Source: a virus
Length of the DNA: 59,597 nucleotides
Direction: 5' to 3' (one strand)
IMG/VR virus record: IMGVR_UViG_3300030329_004507
Location: 1-59,597 of that record
In this document: in pieces, positions 31,040-40,796 of the stretch
Position numbering within the stretch: the stretch's first letter is position 1
Layout of the letters: each line of letters opens with the position of its first letter
The notes under the pieces: generated by a model
Told to the model about the DNA's origin: nothing
What the model saw: only the letters and a program-made list of their open reading frames with translations
Databases searched by the model: none
Translations under genes and position numbers: made by a program

Positions 31040-32312
31040 AAGTTATTGTGCTAAACTGTGGAATCATCAGTACATTCACATGAGCGGAAGTTTTAGATTG
31101 TGTTGTGCTACAATGGATAACATAGAAGATGGTAATGGCAATCGTCTACATATCAACAATAATTCTCTTGAAAATACTTGGAACTCTAATCAAATAAAAG
31201 ATATTAGATTAAAAATGATTAAGGGTGAAGATATTTCTTCTTGTTCTAAATGTGTTGAACAAGAATCTAGAGGTTATAAGTCTATGCGTGAATCACAAGA
31301 CATGGAGAAAAATTTTGCCTTAACCAAAGAAGATGGTGCAGTAGATGTTATGCCCACAACAATGGAATTACACTTTGGTAATCTTTGTAATTTAAAATGC
31401 AAAATGTGTGGACAACAATATTCAAATCAAATAGGAAAAGAACTGCTTGAAATAGGAAAAGATGATAATGATTTTCTAAATTGGATTTACAAAGAAAGTG
31501 GTAATGTTAATATATGGACTAACAATTTATCTGTAGAATATAAATGGTTTCAAAATAAAAAAATTAAAAGTAAATTGTTTGAATACATTTCTCAACATAT
31601 TAATAGTTTAACAGTTATAGGAGGAGAACCTACTGTGATTCCAGAATTCTGGGAACTGTTTGAATACTTAGAACAAAAGGATACTTTAAAAAACTTATCT
31701 ATTACCCTTACAACAAACCTTACTAATGTAAACCCTAAACTAACAAACTGGCTACCCAAACTAAAAAGTTGGAAGGTGTGGGCGAGTGTTGATGGTATTG
31801 ATAAACGAACAGAGTACATAAGATATCCTAGTAACTTTAAAAAAGTTTGTGAGAATCTAGAGTTTTACAAAAACCTATTAGGAACAAACGGTAACATTAC
31901 ATTAAGTCCAGCAATACAATTATTAAACATAGATCAGTTAGATGAAATTCTAATATGGTGGCTTAAATTTTGTGATGGAAAACTTGGAAAACAATTAGAT
32001 GTTTCTTGGATGGCTCAAGTTTGGTATCCTACAATATGCAATTATGATATAGCACCAAAATCTTATAAGATAAAAGTTGCTAATAAATTAAAACAATCAT
32101 TAACTTTGTTTAACCAGTATGATCAAATAAAGACCTTTTATAAAAACCAAATTGATAACTTATCTCAAGATGTTTGTAACTTCACAGATAGAAAACACTT
32201 TCAAAAAGCATTTATTAGATATAACGATACGCAAGATAAACACAGAAATAATACTACTTGGAGAGAGTTATTGCCTGAACTAGAATTAGCATTGACAGAT
32301 AGTATATCATAA
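31032..32312 (+). CDS. Radical SAM protein, twitch-type with N-terminal Cys domain
   Basis: 426 residues from MGKSYCAKLWNHQYIH, five codons into the longer ORF and overlapping the previous stop. An N-terminal domain with FRLCCATMDN and CSKCVEQE is followed by NLCNLKCKMCG (CX3CX2C) near residue 117. VIGGEPTVIPEFWEL matches the radical SAM GGEP motif. This N-terminal SPASM/twitch-first order is known in some viral and marine radical SAM proteins. Substrate unknown. Confidence 0.75.
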   Translation: MGKSYCAKLWNHQYIHMSGSFRLCCATMDNIEDGNGNRLHINNNSLENTWNSNQIKDIRLKMIKGEDISSCSKCVEQESRGYKSMRESQDMEKNFALTKEDGAVDVMPTTMELHFGNLCNLKCKMCGQQYSNQIGKELLEIGKDDNDFLNWIYKESGNVNIWTNNLSVEYKWFQNKKIKSKLFEYISQHINSLTVIGGEPTVIPEFWELFEYLEQKDTLKNLSITLTTNLTNVNPKLTNWLPKLKSWKVWASVDGIDKRTEYIRYPSNFKKVCENLEFYKNLLGTNGNITLSPAIQLLNIDQLDEILIWWLKFCDGKLGKQLDVSWMAQVWYPTICNYDIAPKSYKIKVANKLKQSLTLFNQYDQIKTFYKNQIDNLSQDVCNFTDRKHFQKAFIRYNDTQDKHRNNTTWRELLPELELALTDSIS

Positions 32313-32326
32313 ACTATAATATATAA

Positions 32327-33031
32327 ATGAAAATTACCGAAGATGTGTTAAAAAGTAAAGGCATTGCCTACATACAGAGATATCCTTACGAGGAACTAGA
32401 AAAAGTTACCAAAAATCGAAAAAGGCATTATGAAACCCCAGATGGTAGACAAGTGCCCAGTGTAACCACAGTGCTATCTGCTACAAAAGATATGACACAT
32501 TTAAACGCCTGGAAGAAAAGAATAGGCGAACAAAAAGCACAACAAATTGCAACTGAGTCTGCAAACATAGGAACAGTTATGCACGGCTCATTAGAAAAAC
32601 ACGTAAAAGGTATTGAAAGAAAACCTGGTTCTAATCTTATACATCAAAAAGCACACGCAATGGCTAATGTTATTATTGATAACGGATTAAAAGATGTAAG
32701 TGAAGTATGGGGTTCTGAAGTTTCATTACACTATCCTGAACTGTATGCAGGTACAACAGATTTAGTTGGTGTGTACAAAGGTGCTCCAGCAATAATGGAT
32801 TTTAAACAAGCACGTAAATTAAAAAAGAAAGAGTGGATTGAAGACTATTATCTTCAATTAGTTGCATATTCTGAAGCACATAATAAACTTTATGACACGC
32901 AAATAAGTGCAGGTAGGATTTTTATATGCACACAAAATAACGAATTTCAAACGTTTGAAATAGACAATTACGACCATTGGGTTGGACAATGGTATGCTAA
33001 ATTAGAACAATACTACAAGTCTATCCTTTAA
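32327..33031 (+). CDS. PD-(D/E)XK family exonuclease-like protein
   Basis: 234 residues. SVTTVLSATKD near residue 45, LYAGTTDLVGV with Asp near 147, and AIMDFKQARK (D-x-K) at about 157-166, followed by YYLQLVAYSEAH, match the PD-(D/E)XK exonucleases of marine phages (RecB/Cas4-like core). It may degrade host or process phage DNA. No Cys cluster is present. Confidence 0.75.
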   Translation: MKITEDVLKSKGIAYIQRYPYEELEKVTKNRKRHYETPDGRQVPSVTTVLSATKDMTHLNAWKKRIGEQKAQQIATESANIGTVMHGSLEKHVKGIERKPGSNLIHQKAHAMANVIIDNGLKDVSEVWGSEVSLHYPELYAGTTDLVGVYKGAPAIMDFKQARKLKKKEWIEDYYLQLVAYSEAHNKLYDTQISAGRIFICTQNNEFQTFEIDNYDHWVGQWYAKLEQYYKSIL

Positions 33032-33037
33032 TAAATA
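33030..33037 (+). promoter_or_regulatory. T4-type late promoter
   Basis: AATAAATA overlapping the exonuclease stop, 8 nt before the ATG at 33046. Confidence 0.55.
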
Positions 33038-33045
33038 ACTGTATT

Positions 33046-34668
33046 ATGCCGATAGTACAGATATCAAGAATACAACACAGACGTGGAAAAAAGACTGATT
33101 TGCCACAATTAGCCGCTGGAGAATTAGGCTGGGTAGTTGACGATCAAAGACTTTATATTGGAAACGGTACTGTGGCAGACGGTGCTCCAGCAGTAGGCAA
33201 CACAGAAATAATGACTTCTGGCTCAGCAGGTTTTACAACATCACTATCATACACATACAAAGGATACTTGGGAGATTCAACACCAGTAGGAACAGGTGCA
33301 TCAGGCGATGTTTCAAGAACTTTACAAGCAACATTAGATGATTATGTTTCAGTAAAAGCCTTTGGTGCAGTAGGTGATGATTCAACAGCAGATGCAACTG
33401 CAATACAAAGAGCATTAGACGAATTATATTCAGACACAGATCAAGATGATACAAGAGCAAGAAGAATATTATTTTTTCCTGCAGGCATATACAGAATTAG
33501 TACAGCATTAACTATACCACCTTACGCACATTTAGTAGGTGAAGGTCCAGACAAAACAATTATAAGAAACTCAGGTAACAATGCAGTTATAGTTACTGAA
33601 GATGATGACGGACAAACTTATGGTAGCATTGGTGGAAGTAGTGCAACAACTCCAACACAAATTCAAATAGAAAACATGACTTTTAGAAACACAGTTGCAT
33701 ATGGTGGAGCATCAATTGATAATGCAACTCATGTGTATTTTAATAAGTGTAAGTTTCAAGGTTCATATGCATCAGGTGGTGCAGATGCATCAAATTCAAA
33801 AGGTATAACAGTTAGATCAACAACTGCTCTACCTTGTTCAAATATAGTTTTTGATCAATGTCAATTTACAAAATTTGCTAGACTGGTTGATCTATCATAT
33901 GATGTAACAAATATGAGATTTTCTCATTGTGATTTTGCAACTTCTTATTACGGTGCAATGGTTGGTGAATCCATGGACGGATCAACAAACGGATTAACTA
34001 AAGGTCCTAGAGGTGTACACTTTGCAGGATCAAGTTGGAGTGATATAGGACAACAAGCAATTTATGTTAAACCGGCATCAGGTGCTGACTCAGGAGTAGG
34101 TCCAAGAAATATTGTTTCATATGGTAACTGGTATGCAGAGACAGTTGGAAATAATTTTGAAGGTGTTCAATCAATAAATGAAGTTCCTGTAATACAATTT
34201 GACAATGACGAATGTACATCTATACTAGACTTTTTTGAAAGAACTTCACAAAGAGATACTAACTTTGGAGATTCAACAGATCCTTCAAACACACCACCAG
34301 AAGTACAAGGAATAGGATTACATACAAAAGCAGTTAAACAAATTACTTTATCAGACAACACATCGTCGGCCACCGATACAGGAATATACCTTCCTGGACT
34401 AAATGATAAGGGTGTAAAAATTACTTACAAAATAAACAGAGGTACAAATTATAGAACAGGAATATTAACTATAAGTGCCGCAGGTGAATATGCATCTTAC
34501 AATGATGATTATGAAGAATCCAATGGTGATGCTGGTGTAACACTGACAGCAAAAACTTCAGATGGTGATTCAACTGCTGGTAACGACACTATAAGAGTAC
34601 AATACACAACCACATCTTCGTCAAGCACAGACGCAACGATGGAATACCAAGTTCAAATCCTAGTATAA
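33046..34668 (+). CDS. Tail fibre/spike with pectate-lyase-type beta-helix
   Basis: 540 residues. The N-terminus (ISRIQHRRGKKTDLPQLAAGELG, cut into RIQHRRG and LAAGELGWVVD) is the short motif seen at the base of many marine phage tail fibres. VSVKAFGAVGDDSTADATAI at about 102-121 is the entry motif of Pectate_lyase_3 beta-helix domains; the rest is Thr/Ser/Gly/Asn-rich with repeating short strands. It probably binds or trims host surface polysaccharide. Confidence 0.75.
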   Translation: MPIVQISRIQHRRGKKTDLPQLAAGELGWVVDDQRLYIGNGTVADGAPAVGNTEIMTSGSAGFTTSLSYTYKGYLGDSTPVGTGASGDVSRTLQATLDDYVSVKAFGAVGDDSTADATAIQRALDELYSDTDQDDTRARRILFFPAGIYRISTALTIPPYAHLVGEGPDKTIIRNSGNNAVIVTEDDDGQTYGSIGGSSATTPTQIQIENMTFRNTVAYGGASIDNATHVYFNKCKFQGSYASGGADASNSKGITVRSTTALPCSNIVFDQCQFTKFARLVDLSYDVTNMRFSHCDFATSYYGAMVGESMDGSTNGLTKGPRGVHFAGSSWSDIGQQAIYVKPASGADSGVGPRNIVSYGNWYAETVGNNFEGVQSINEVPVIQFDNDECTSILDFFERTSQRDTNFGDSTDPSNTPPEVQGIGLHTKAVKQITLSDNTSSATDTGIYLPGLNDKGVKITYKINRGTNYRTGILTISAAGEYASYNDDYEESNGDAGVTLTAKTSDGDSTAGNDTIRVQYTTTSSSSTDATMEYQVQILV

Positions 34669-34670
34669 AA

Positions 34671-34831
34671 TCACAAGTTGTGATAATTAATCCGTAGACA
34701 AAAACTTTTTTTTATCATATTATTAGCATATAATAAAAAAGTCAAACGATAACCGAGTTTGATGATTACGAACCATGATAAAAATTTTAAAATACGCACA
34801 AAAAACTTATAAACCGGAAAACAGATAAATA
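34671..34831 (+). promoter_or_regulatory. Intergenic leader with hairpins and late promoter before nrdA
   Basis: A perfect 7-bp palindrome ATCACAA-g-TTGTGAT lies just past the fibre stop, a second hairpin TCAAAC/GTTTGA lies near 34733-34754, and GATAAATA (34824-34831) is a late-promoter match. No gene is seen on either strand. Confidence 0.5.
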
Positions 34832-34878
34832 TGGATACAATAAAAACTAAAATCAAAACGAGGCTAACGAAAACTCAC

Positions 34879-37260
34879 ATGACGACCACCAACTCTTCTA
34901 GAATCAAAGTACAAAAAAGAGATGGTAGGCTTGAACCGTTAGACATTAATAAAATTCATTTCGTAGTTGAAGAGGCTTGTGAAAACTTGCCTGGTGTTTC
35001 AGCATCACAGATTGAAATGAATGCCAACATACAATTTTATGATGGCATGACTACAAAAGATATTCAAAACGTTTTAGTACGTTCAGCAAATGATTTAATA
35101 ACTTTAGAAAATCCTAACTATCAATACGCCGCGGCAAGACTTTTATCCTATGACGTAAGAAAAGAAGCACACGGACAATACGAATACATTCCATTATTAA
35201 AATTAGTTTTAAGAAATATTAGATTAGGTGTCTACGATAAAGGCATTGTAGAAAAATATACTAAAACAGATATTAAAAAACTAAACACATGGATACGAAG
35301 AGACAGAGATTTAAACTTTACATACTCAGGATTAAGACAAGTTGTTGACAAGTATCTTGTACAAGACAGAAGTTCAGGACAACTTTATGAAACACCGCAA
35401 GATATGTACATGATGATTGCGGCAACATTGTTTGCAGATTATCCTGCAAAGAATAGAATGAGTTATGTTAAAAAATATTATGATGCAATTTCATTACACA
35501 AAATTAATATTCCAACTCCGGTTATGGCAGGAGTAAGAACACCTATTAGACAATTTGCTTCTTGTGTTCTTGTTGACAGTGATGATACACTTCCTTCTAT
35601 CTTTTCAAGTGATATGGCAATTGGATTATATGTTGCCAGAAGAGCAGGTATAGGAATTAATGCAGGACGTATTAGAGGAATTAATTCTAGAATAAGAGGT
35701 GGTGAAGTACAACACACAGGAGTGATTCCATTCCTTAAAAAGTTTGAATCAACTGTGAGATGTTGCACACAAAATGGAGTACGTGGTGGAAACGCAACTG
35801 TACACTTTCCAATATGGCATCCTGAAATAGAAGACATTCTAGTTTTAAAAAATAACAAAGGTACAGAAGACAACAGAGTAAGACGAATGGATTACTCAAT
35901 ACAAATTTCTAAATTGTTTTATGAAAGATTTATTAGCGACGAAGATATTAGTTTAATATCACCGCACCTTGCTCCAGGATTATATGATGCATTTGGTACA
36001 GAAGACTTTGATGACTTGTATGAAAAATATGAAGCAGACAAAAAGATTCCTAAAAAAACAGTAAAAGCACAAGATTTATTTTTTGAACTATTAAAAGAAA
36101 GAGCAGAAACTGGTCGTATCTATATAATGAATATTGATCACTGTAACTCACACTCGTCTTTTAAAGACAAAGTTTCAATGTCAAACTTATGTCAAGAAAT
36201 TACATTACCTACTGTTCCAATACAACACATAGATGACGACCAAGGAGAAATTGCACTTTGTATTCTTTCCGCTGTTAATGTTGGATCATTAAAAGATGTA
36301 AGTGAACTAGAGAACTTATGTGATCTTAGTGTAAGAGCATTAGATCAAATTATTGATTATCAAGACTATCCAGTTAAAGCGGCAGAAGTTTCTACAAAAG
36401 CAAGAAGAAGTTTAGGTATTGGTTACATTGGACTTGCACATTATCTAGCAAAAAACGGTGTTAAGTATTCTGATCCAAAGGCTTGGGAACTAGTTGATAG
36501 ACTATCTGAAGCATTCCAATATCATTTATTGAGAGCAAGTTGTGATCTTGCAGAAGAAAAAGGAAAATGCACAGGATTTGATAGAACAAAATATGCAGAT
36601 GGTCAACTACCAATTGATCACTATAAAAAAGAAGTTGATAAAATTGTACCACACAAACAAAGAATGGCTTGGGAAAGTTTAAGAAAAGATATTGCCAAAT
36701 ATGGATTAAGACATTCAACACTATCAGCACAAATGCCAAGTGAAAGTTCTTCCGTAGTTAGTAACGAAACAAACGGAATTGAACCACCAAGAGCATTACT
36801 ATCAATTAAGAAATCTAAAAAAGGTCCACTGAAACAAATTGCACCAGGTTATCCTAAACTTAAAAATGATTATACTTTGTTATGGGATATGCCTAGCAAC
36901 GAAGGTTATATTAATGTTGTTGCAATGATGCAAAAATATTTTGATCAAGCAATATCGGGTAACTGGAGTTACAATCCATTACACTATGAAAACAACGAAG
37001 TACCGCTATCTGCAATGGCTCAAGATATGTTAACAGCATATAAACTTGGTTGGAAAACATCATACTATCAAAATACATATGACTTTAAAGGTGAAGAAGA
37101 GGAAGTACAACCAGCAGGATTAAGTGCAGTTGTTGAAGAAGACGAGGGAGAAGACGTTATACTAGAGCCAGAACAACCTGTTAATGGCACTGTAAACGGA
37201 CACAGCAAGGTAAGTACTACCGCAGAAGAAGACGGTGAGTGTGAAGCCTGCACAATTTAA
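34879..37260 (+). CDS. nrdA: Ribonucleoside-diphosphate reductase alpha subunit, class Ia
   Basis: 793 residues from MTTTNSSRIKVQKRDG; an in-frame ATG at 34831 lies before the predicted transcription start and is less likely. An ATP-cone covers the first 90 residues or so. ASCVLVDSDD holds the first active-site Cys, NLCQEITLPT the N-x-C-x-E radical site, and ALCILSAVN the third Cys; the C-terminal CEACTI is the redox-shuttle pair. It reduces ribonucleotides to deoxyribonucleotides with NrdB, feeding phage DNA synthesis. Confidence 0.95.
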   Translation: MTTTNSSRIKVQKRDGRLEPLDINKIHFVVEEACENLPGVSASQIEMNANIQFYDGMTTKDIQNVLVRSANDLITLENPNYQYAAARLLSYDVRKEAHGQYEYIPLLKLVLRNIRLGVYDKGIVEKYTKTDIKKLNTWIRRDRDLNFTYSGLRQVVDKYLVQDRSSGQLYETPQDMYMMIAATLFADYPAKNRMSYVKKYYDAISLHKINIPTPVMAGVRTPIRQFASCVLVDSDDTLPSIFSSDMAIGLYVARRAGIGINAGRIRGINSRIRGGEVQHTGVIPFLKKFESTVRCCTQNGVRGGNATVHFPIWHPEIEDILVLKNNKGTEDNRVRRMDYSIQISKLFYERFISDEDISLISPHLAPGLYDAFGTEDFDDLYEKYEADKKIPKKTVKAQDLFFELLKERAETGRIYIMNIDHCNSHSSFKDKVSMSNLCQEITLPTVPIQHIDDDQGEIALCILSAVNVGSLKDVSELENLCDLSVRALDQIIDYQDYPVKAAEVSTKARRSLGIGYIGLAHYLAKNGVKYSDPKAWELVDRLSEAFQYHLLRASCDLAEEKGKCTGFDRTKYADGQLPIDHYKKEVDKIVPHKQRMAWESLRKDIAKYGLRHSTLSAQMPSESSSVVSNETNGIEPPRALLSIKKSKKGPLKQIAPGYPKLKNDYTLLWDMPSNEGYINVVAMMQKYFDQAISGNWSYNPLHYENNEVPLSAMAQDMLTAYKLGWKTSYYQNTYDFKGEEEEVQPAGLSAVVEEDEGEDVILEPEQPVNGTVNGHSKVSTTAEEDGECEACTI

Positions 37261-37272
37261 CAAAATTATATT

Positions 37273-38373
37273 ATGACAAAGACAGTTTTTAATCAGAAGG
37301 TCGTTGACTTCACAAAACAACCAATGTTTTTTGGAGAAGATGGAGGAGTACAAAGATACGACAATATGAGATATCCACAGTTTGATAAGTTAAATCAAAC
37401 TATGTTAGGATACTTTTGGAGACCAGAAGAAGTATCACTACAAAAAGACAGAGGTGATTATCAAACATTTAGACCAGAACAAAAACATATATTCACATCA
37501 AACTTAAAATACCAAACACTGTTAGATTCTGTACAAGGCAGAGGACCAAGTCTTATGTTCTTACCTTATGTTTCTAATCCAGAACTTGAAGGTTGTATTG
37601 TTACTTGGGATTTTTTTGAAGCACTACACTCTAGAAGTTACACACACATTATTAAAAATGTTTATTCTAATCCAAGTGAAGTGTTTGATACAATATTAAA
37701 TGATGAAGAAATATTAAAAAGAGCAAAATCAGTTACAGACAACTATAACAAATTTGGACAAATGGCTCAAGACTATGCAATAGGAAAGAAAGTTGATATG
37801 ATTGAACTTAAAAAACAATTATATCTTGCAATGATGACTGTAAACTTGTTAGAAGGTTTACGTTTTTATGTTTCGTTTGCTAGTACTTTTGCATTTGGAG
37901 AACTTAAACTTATGGAAGGTTCTGCTAAAATACTTTCGTTAATTGCTAGAGATGAAGCAACACACTTAAACTTATCCACACACGTAATTAAAAATTGGTA
38001 CAAAGGTGATGATACTGAAATGACCAAAGCAATTAAAGGCACAGATAAAATGGTAATTCAAATGTTTAAAGATTGTGTTGATGAAGAAAAAGCATGGGCA
38101 AAACACTTGTTCAAAGATGGATCTATCATAGGACTAAACGAAAGACTGTTAGGAACATATGTAGAATGGATAGCAAACAAAAGATTGAGAGCATTAGGCT
38201 TTGATCCATTGTATGACATTCCAGCAACACAAAATCCACTACCATGGACACAACATTGGCTATCATCTAAAGGTATGCAAGTAGCACCACAAGAAACAGA
38301 AGTAGAATCATACATTGTTGGTGGTATAAAACAAGACGTTAAAAAAGGTCAATTCTCTAAATTTAAGTTATAA
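37273..38373 (+). CDS. nrdB: Ribonucleoside-diphosphate reductase beta subunit, class Ia
   Basis: 366 residues. WDFFEALHSRSYTHII holds iron ligands (Asp/Glu/His) and the radical Tyr in SRSYTHI; EGLRFYVSFAS and IARDEATHLNLS give the second set of ligands. It carries the di-iron tyrosyl radical for NrdA. Follows nrdA by 12 bp, as in many T4-like phages. No thioredoxin or glutaredoxin gene was seen nearby. Confidence 0.95.
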   Translation: MTKTVFNQKVVDFTKQPMFFGEDGGVQRYDNMRYPQFDKLNQTMLGYFWRPEEVSLQKDRGDYQTFRPEQKHIFTSNLKYQTLLDSVQGRGPSLMFLPYVSNPELEGCIVTWDFFEALHSRSYTHIIKNVYSNPSEVFDTILNDEEILKRAKSVTDNYNKFGQMAQDYAIGKKVDMIELKKQLYLAMMTVNLLEGLRFYVSFASTFAFGELKLMEGSAKILSLIARDEATHLNLSTHVIKNWYKGDDTEMTKAIKGTDKMVIQMFKDCVDEEKAWAKHLFKDGSIIGLNERLLGTYVEWIANKRLRALGFDPLYDIPATQNPLPWTQHWLSSKGMQVAPQETEVESYIVGGIKQDVKKGQFSKFKL

Positions 38374-38393
38374 TAACAGCCGTTTTCTACTAC

Positions 38394-38401
38394 TATAAAT
38401 A
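38394..38401 (+). promoter_or_regulatory. T4-type late promoter (perfect TATAAATA)
   Basis: TATAAATA, exactly 5 nt before the PAAR ATG at 38407. Confidence 0.8.
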
Positions 38402-38406
38402 CTGTT

Positions 38407-38721
38407 ATGCCAGCACGAGGAATATGTAGACACAGAGATATAGGAAGAACAGGTCACAAGTGTGACAGTAAGGCTCCGGTTATAGCCAGCCAGAGAAGAG
38501 TGTTTGCTAATGGTAAGCCAATTGCCAGAAGAGGCGATAGAGCAGGTCGACATACCATATTAAGAATGTGTGGCAAGAGGCCTTGTTGTAAACCTCACAG
38601 TGCAAAACTTAATAAAGGTTCTCGAACAGTTTTCATTTACGGAATAGGAGTTGGCAGAGTTCGTGATTCTTTTGATATGAAACATATGGTACAAGGATCA
38701 CGTAATGTGTTTGCAGGATAA
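38407..38721 (+). CDS. PAAR-type tail-spike tip protein
   Basis: 104 residues. Regular His/Cys and Gly positions (GHKCDSKAP, FANGKPIARRGD, then CCKPHSAKL and FIYGIGVGRVRDS) match PAAR-like proteins, which cap the membrane-piercing spike of contractile tails with a metal-bound tip (as T4 gp5.4). This supports a contractile, myovirus-type tail. Confidence 0.85.
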   Translation: MPARGICRHRDIGRTGHKCDSKAPVIASQRRVFANGKPIARRGDRAGRHTILRMCGKRPCCKPHSAKLNKGSRTVFIYGIGVGRVRDSFDMKHMVQGSRNVFAG

Positions 38722-38724
38722 GTC

Positions 38725-40032
38725 ATGACAGTTAATAAAGGTCTTAAATCAGTTGTTGAATCCAGTCCAAACTTTTCTAATCAGGCTTTAGAGAATGCAA
38801 TTAATGAAATTAAAAATGTTGATAAGGACGATGGCTATTTGTGGATCAAATCTGCATTTGATATGGACACAGCAATACACGATAATACCGTATTAACTAC
38901 AACACAAAAAAACGATGCACTAGAAACTTTATATAACGCACAGCCTCATCTACAAATTGGACGTTATCTTAACGATGTAATTAGACATACAGATACTATA
39001 CTAGATGGTTCTATCATTCCGGGTGATTCTACAATCACAGGTACACCTGAAGACCAAGGACAAGGTACTTTCCTTGAATTATTACAATCAGTACAAACTA
39101 TTCAAAATACAATACCAGATTTATACGGAGTACCTGCATCAGAAAAAAATAGAGATGTTAATGACCATTTTGGTAGTATTAATAATAAATTTTTAGAAAC
39201 CGAAGACAGTTCAGCACCTGTGTTCACAAGATTAAAACAAACATTAGAACTAATAGACACAAATTCGAGAAGAATCAGTGCTCTAGCCACTGCCACAGCG
39301 GCGGTGAGATTTTCAAATAATGCGTTGGTCACTTTTTTGAATTCTCTAGTTGCAGACTCCACAGACTTCCAGACCTCTCTCGACAATGCGGTAAACACAG
39401 CCGCGGGTAACATGGCCAACTTACACAATCGAGTAGCCGCTCTTCCAGGAGATCGAACTATATCGTCAGGATCAAACCAAGCCACTATCTTGACCGCCAT
39501 TAGAGAAGAAATTGAAAACCAAAGACTTTTAGAAATCTCTAACCTATCTGGCATAAGAACGTATCTTGACTCATTAACAGACAATACTGCATATGCAACG
39601 TTGGCTGAAGATACTGAATTAAGAAAACTAATGTCAAGAGTAGCACAGAATACAAGTTGGCAAACTTATTTTAACGACTATGAAAAAAATCTAGATTTTT
39701 TAAATCCTAAATACGATACAACCACTGATTCAGACAAAGCATCTATAATAGAACAAATTTTAAGAGAAAAAGGATTACCAGATGTATTAGATCATATAGA
39801 CATTGTAGCAGTGTCTAACAAAGCAATAAAAAATAATAGAATTAATACGGCAGGGTTTGCCAAATTAACAGAAGAACAAATCATTAAAAAGTGTTGTGAA
39901 CAATTGAGTATCAGAACTGACGGTACAGTATACAATCAAAGCGAAAGATTACTTAATAACCTTAATGCACATGATAGACAAGTAATTGCTGATGCTATTG
40001 ATTTTAATGAAGACTCTAATACTTTAAGTTAA
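38725..40032 (+). CDS. Hypothetical structural protein
   Basis: 435 residues, Asn/Thr/Ser/Leu-rich, mostly helical, no signal or membrane segment. It follows the PAAR gene by 3 bp with no other start signal, so it may be a tail or baseplate component (inference). Convergent overlap of 9 bp with rplL. Confidence 0.5.
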   Translation: MTVNKGLKSVVESSPNFSNQALENAINEIKNVDKDDGYLWIKSAFDMDTAIHDNTVLTTTQKNDALETLYNAQPHLQIGRYLNDVIRHTDTILDGSIIPGDSTITGTPEDQGQGTFLELLQSVQTIQNTIPDLYGVPASEKNRDVNDHFGSINNKFLETEDSSAPVFTRLKQTLELIDTNSRRISALATATAAVRFSNNALVTFLNSLVADSTDFQTSLDNAVNTAAGNMANLHNRVAALPGDRTISSGSNQATILTAIREEIENQRLLEISNLSGIRTYLDSLTDNTAYATLAEDTELRKLMSRVAQNTSWQTYFNDYEKNLDFLNPKYDTTTDSDKASIIEQILREKGLPDVLDHIDIVAVSNKAIKNNRINTAGFAKLTEEQIIKKCCEQLSIRTDGTVYNQSERLLNNLNAHDRQVIADAIDFNEDSNTLS

Positions 40033-40386
40033 AGTTACAGTTCCGCCTGCTTCTTCCAAATCTTTTTTAACTTTTTCTGCTTGTTCTTTTTCAACTTCTT
40101 CTACAACTGCTTTTGGTAATGCTTCGACAAATTGTTTTGCCTCCATTAAACCTAGTCCCATTATTTCTTTGACTTTTTTAAGAACATTTATTTTTTTATC
40201 GCCAAAACCTGTAAGTGTAACAGTAGCAGTTGACTTTTCAACTACAGGTGCAGATGCTTGAGCAGGAGCGGCCTGTAGGCTATCCAAGTCTATGTTCCAT
40301 TCCTTAGATAATTTTTTAGACAACTCTAGTGCTTCTAGCACAGTTAATTGTCCTAATTCTTTAACCAGTGTGTTTATATCGGCCAT
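40024..40386 (-). CDS. rplL: Ribosomal protein bL12 (L7/L12)
   Basis: 120 residues, the usual full length. The N-terminal dimerisation helices (LVKELGQLTVLEALELSKKL), an Ala/Pro hinge at about 39-48, and the C-terminal factor-binding domain with KKINVLKKVKEIMGLGL, EAKQFVEALP and GGTVTL are all present. bL12 forms the ribosomal stalk that recruits elongation and other GTPase factors. Viral bL12 genes are known from metagenomic surveys. It may replace host bL12 to keep or bias translation during infection. Last gene of a three-gene operon. Confidence 0.95.
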   Translation of the reverse strand: MADINTLVKELGQLTVLEALELSKKLSKEWNIDLDSLQAAPAQASAPVVEKSTATVTLTGFGDKKINVLKKVKEIMGLGLMEAKQFVEALPKAVVEEVEKEQAEKVKKDLEEAGGTVTLT

Positions 40387-40535
40387 TATTTGCCTTTATT
40401 TTTTTTACTAGGTCCGCCCATGTAGTGTTCAGATGGCTCATAGTTCCATTTTTTACCATGATGTCCTCTGATATCTGCATAAAGCATTCTTAATCTAGCA
40501 AGTAATCTGACTAACGGGTTTTGACTTACTCTCAC
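40386..40535 (-). CDS. 49-residue basic protein, GTG start
   Basis: Starts with GTG (VRVSQNPLVRLLARLR), ends KKNKGK, and its TAA overlaps the rplL ATG (TAATG). AGGAAAG lies upstream. Arg/Lys-rich with three His; no family recognised. Co-expressed with rplL, so a ribosome- or RNA-linked role is possible (inference). Confidence 0.5.
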   Translation of the reverse strand: MRVSQNPLVRLLARLRMLYADIRGHHGKKWNYEPSEHYMGGPSKKNKGK

Positions 40536-40536
40536 T

Positions 40537-40740
40537 CTACTTTCCTATCTTCTTTGATCTACCTAAAGGTAATTTTTGTTCTTTGACGAATACCTCCCCG
40601 TTCTTCGTCATCCACTCCATACTTACCATCTTGGCTTTAGAAGACCCCTGAAATGACTTTACTGCCTTTTTCCAGGAGAGTGCTTCGATCTCTTTTACTT
40701 CTGTCCCATCATCAAATTTAAATTTTCTCATTTTTGGCAT
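40537..40740 (-). CDS. Small basic protein, first gene of the rplL operon
   Basis: 67 residues from MPKMRKFKFDDG. The longer ORF starts upstream of the -10 region and is rejected; with -10 at 40748-40753 the mRNA start lies on or beside this ATG. A short beta-strand N-terminus and Lys-rich C-terminus; no family recognised. Confidence 0.5.
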   Translation of the reverse strand: MPKMRKFKFDDGTEVKEIEALSWKKAVKSFQGSSKAKMVSMEWMTKNGEVFVKEQKLPLGRSKKIGK

Positions 40741-40747
40741 ATATTCT

Positions 40748-40791
40748 AATTTAGCATAAGATTGACAAAAGGTCAACTATATGCTTAAATA
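40748..40791. promoter_or_regulatory. Overlapping divergent promoters for rplL operon and tmRNA
   Basis: Minus strand: TTGACC (40771-40776), 17 bp, TAAATT. Plus strand: TTGACA (40762-40767), 18 bp, TAAATA (40786-40791), which is also the end of a late-promoter box CTTAAATA (40784-40791). The two -35 hexamers are only 3 bp apart and face through each other, so polymerase can hold only one at a time. Confidence 0.7.
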
Positions 40792-40796
40792 TATTT

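Noticed and set aside
39102-39584. 160-codon minus-strand ORF inside the 38725 gene
   Set aside because: Antisense shadow of a long, well-supported gene without a promoter or ribosome site.
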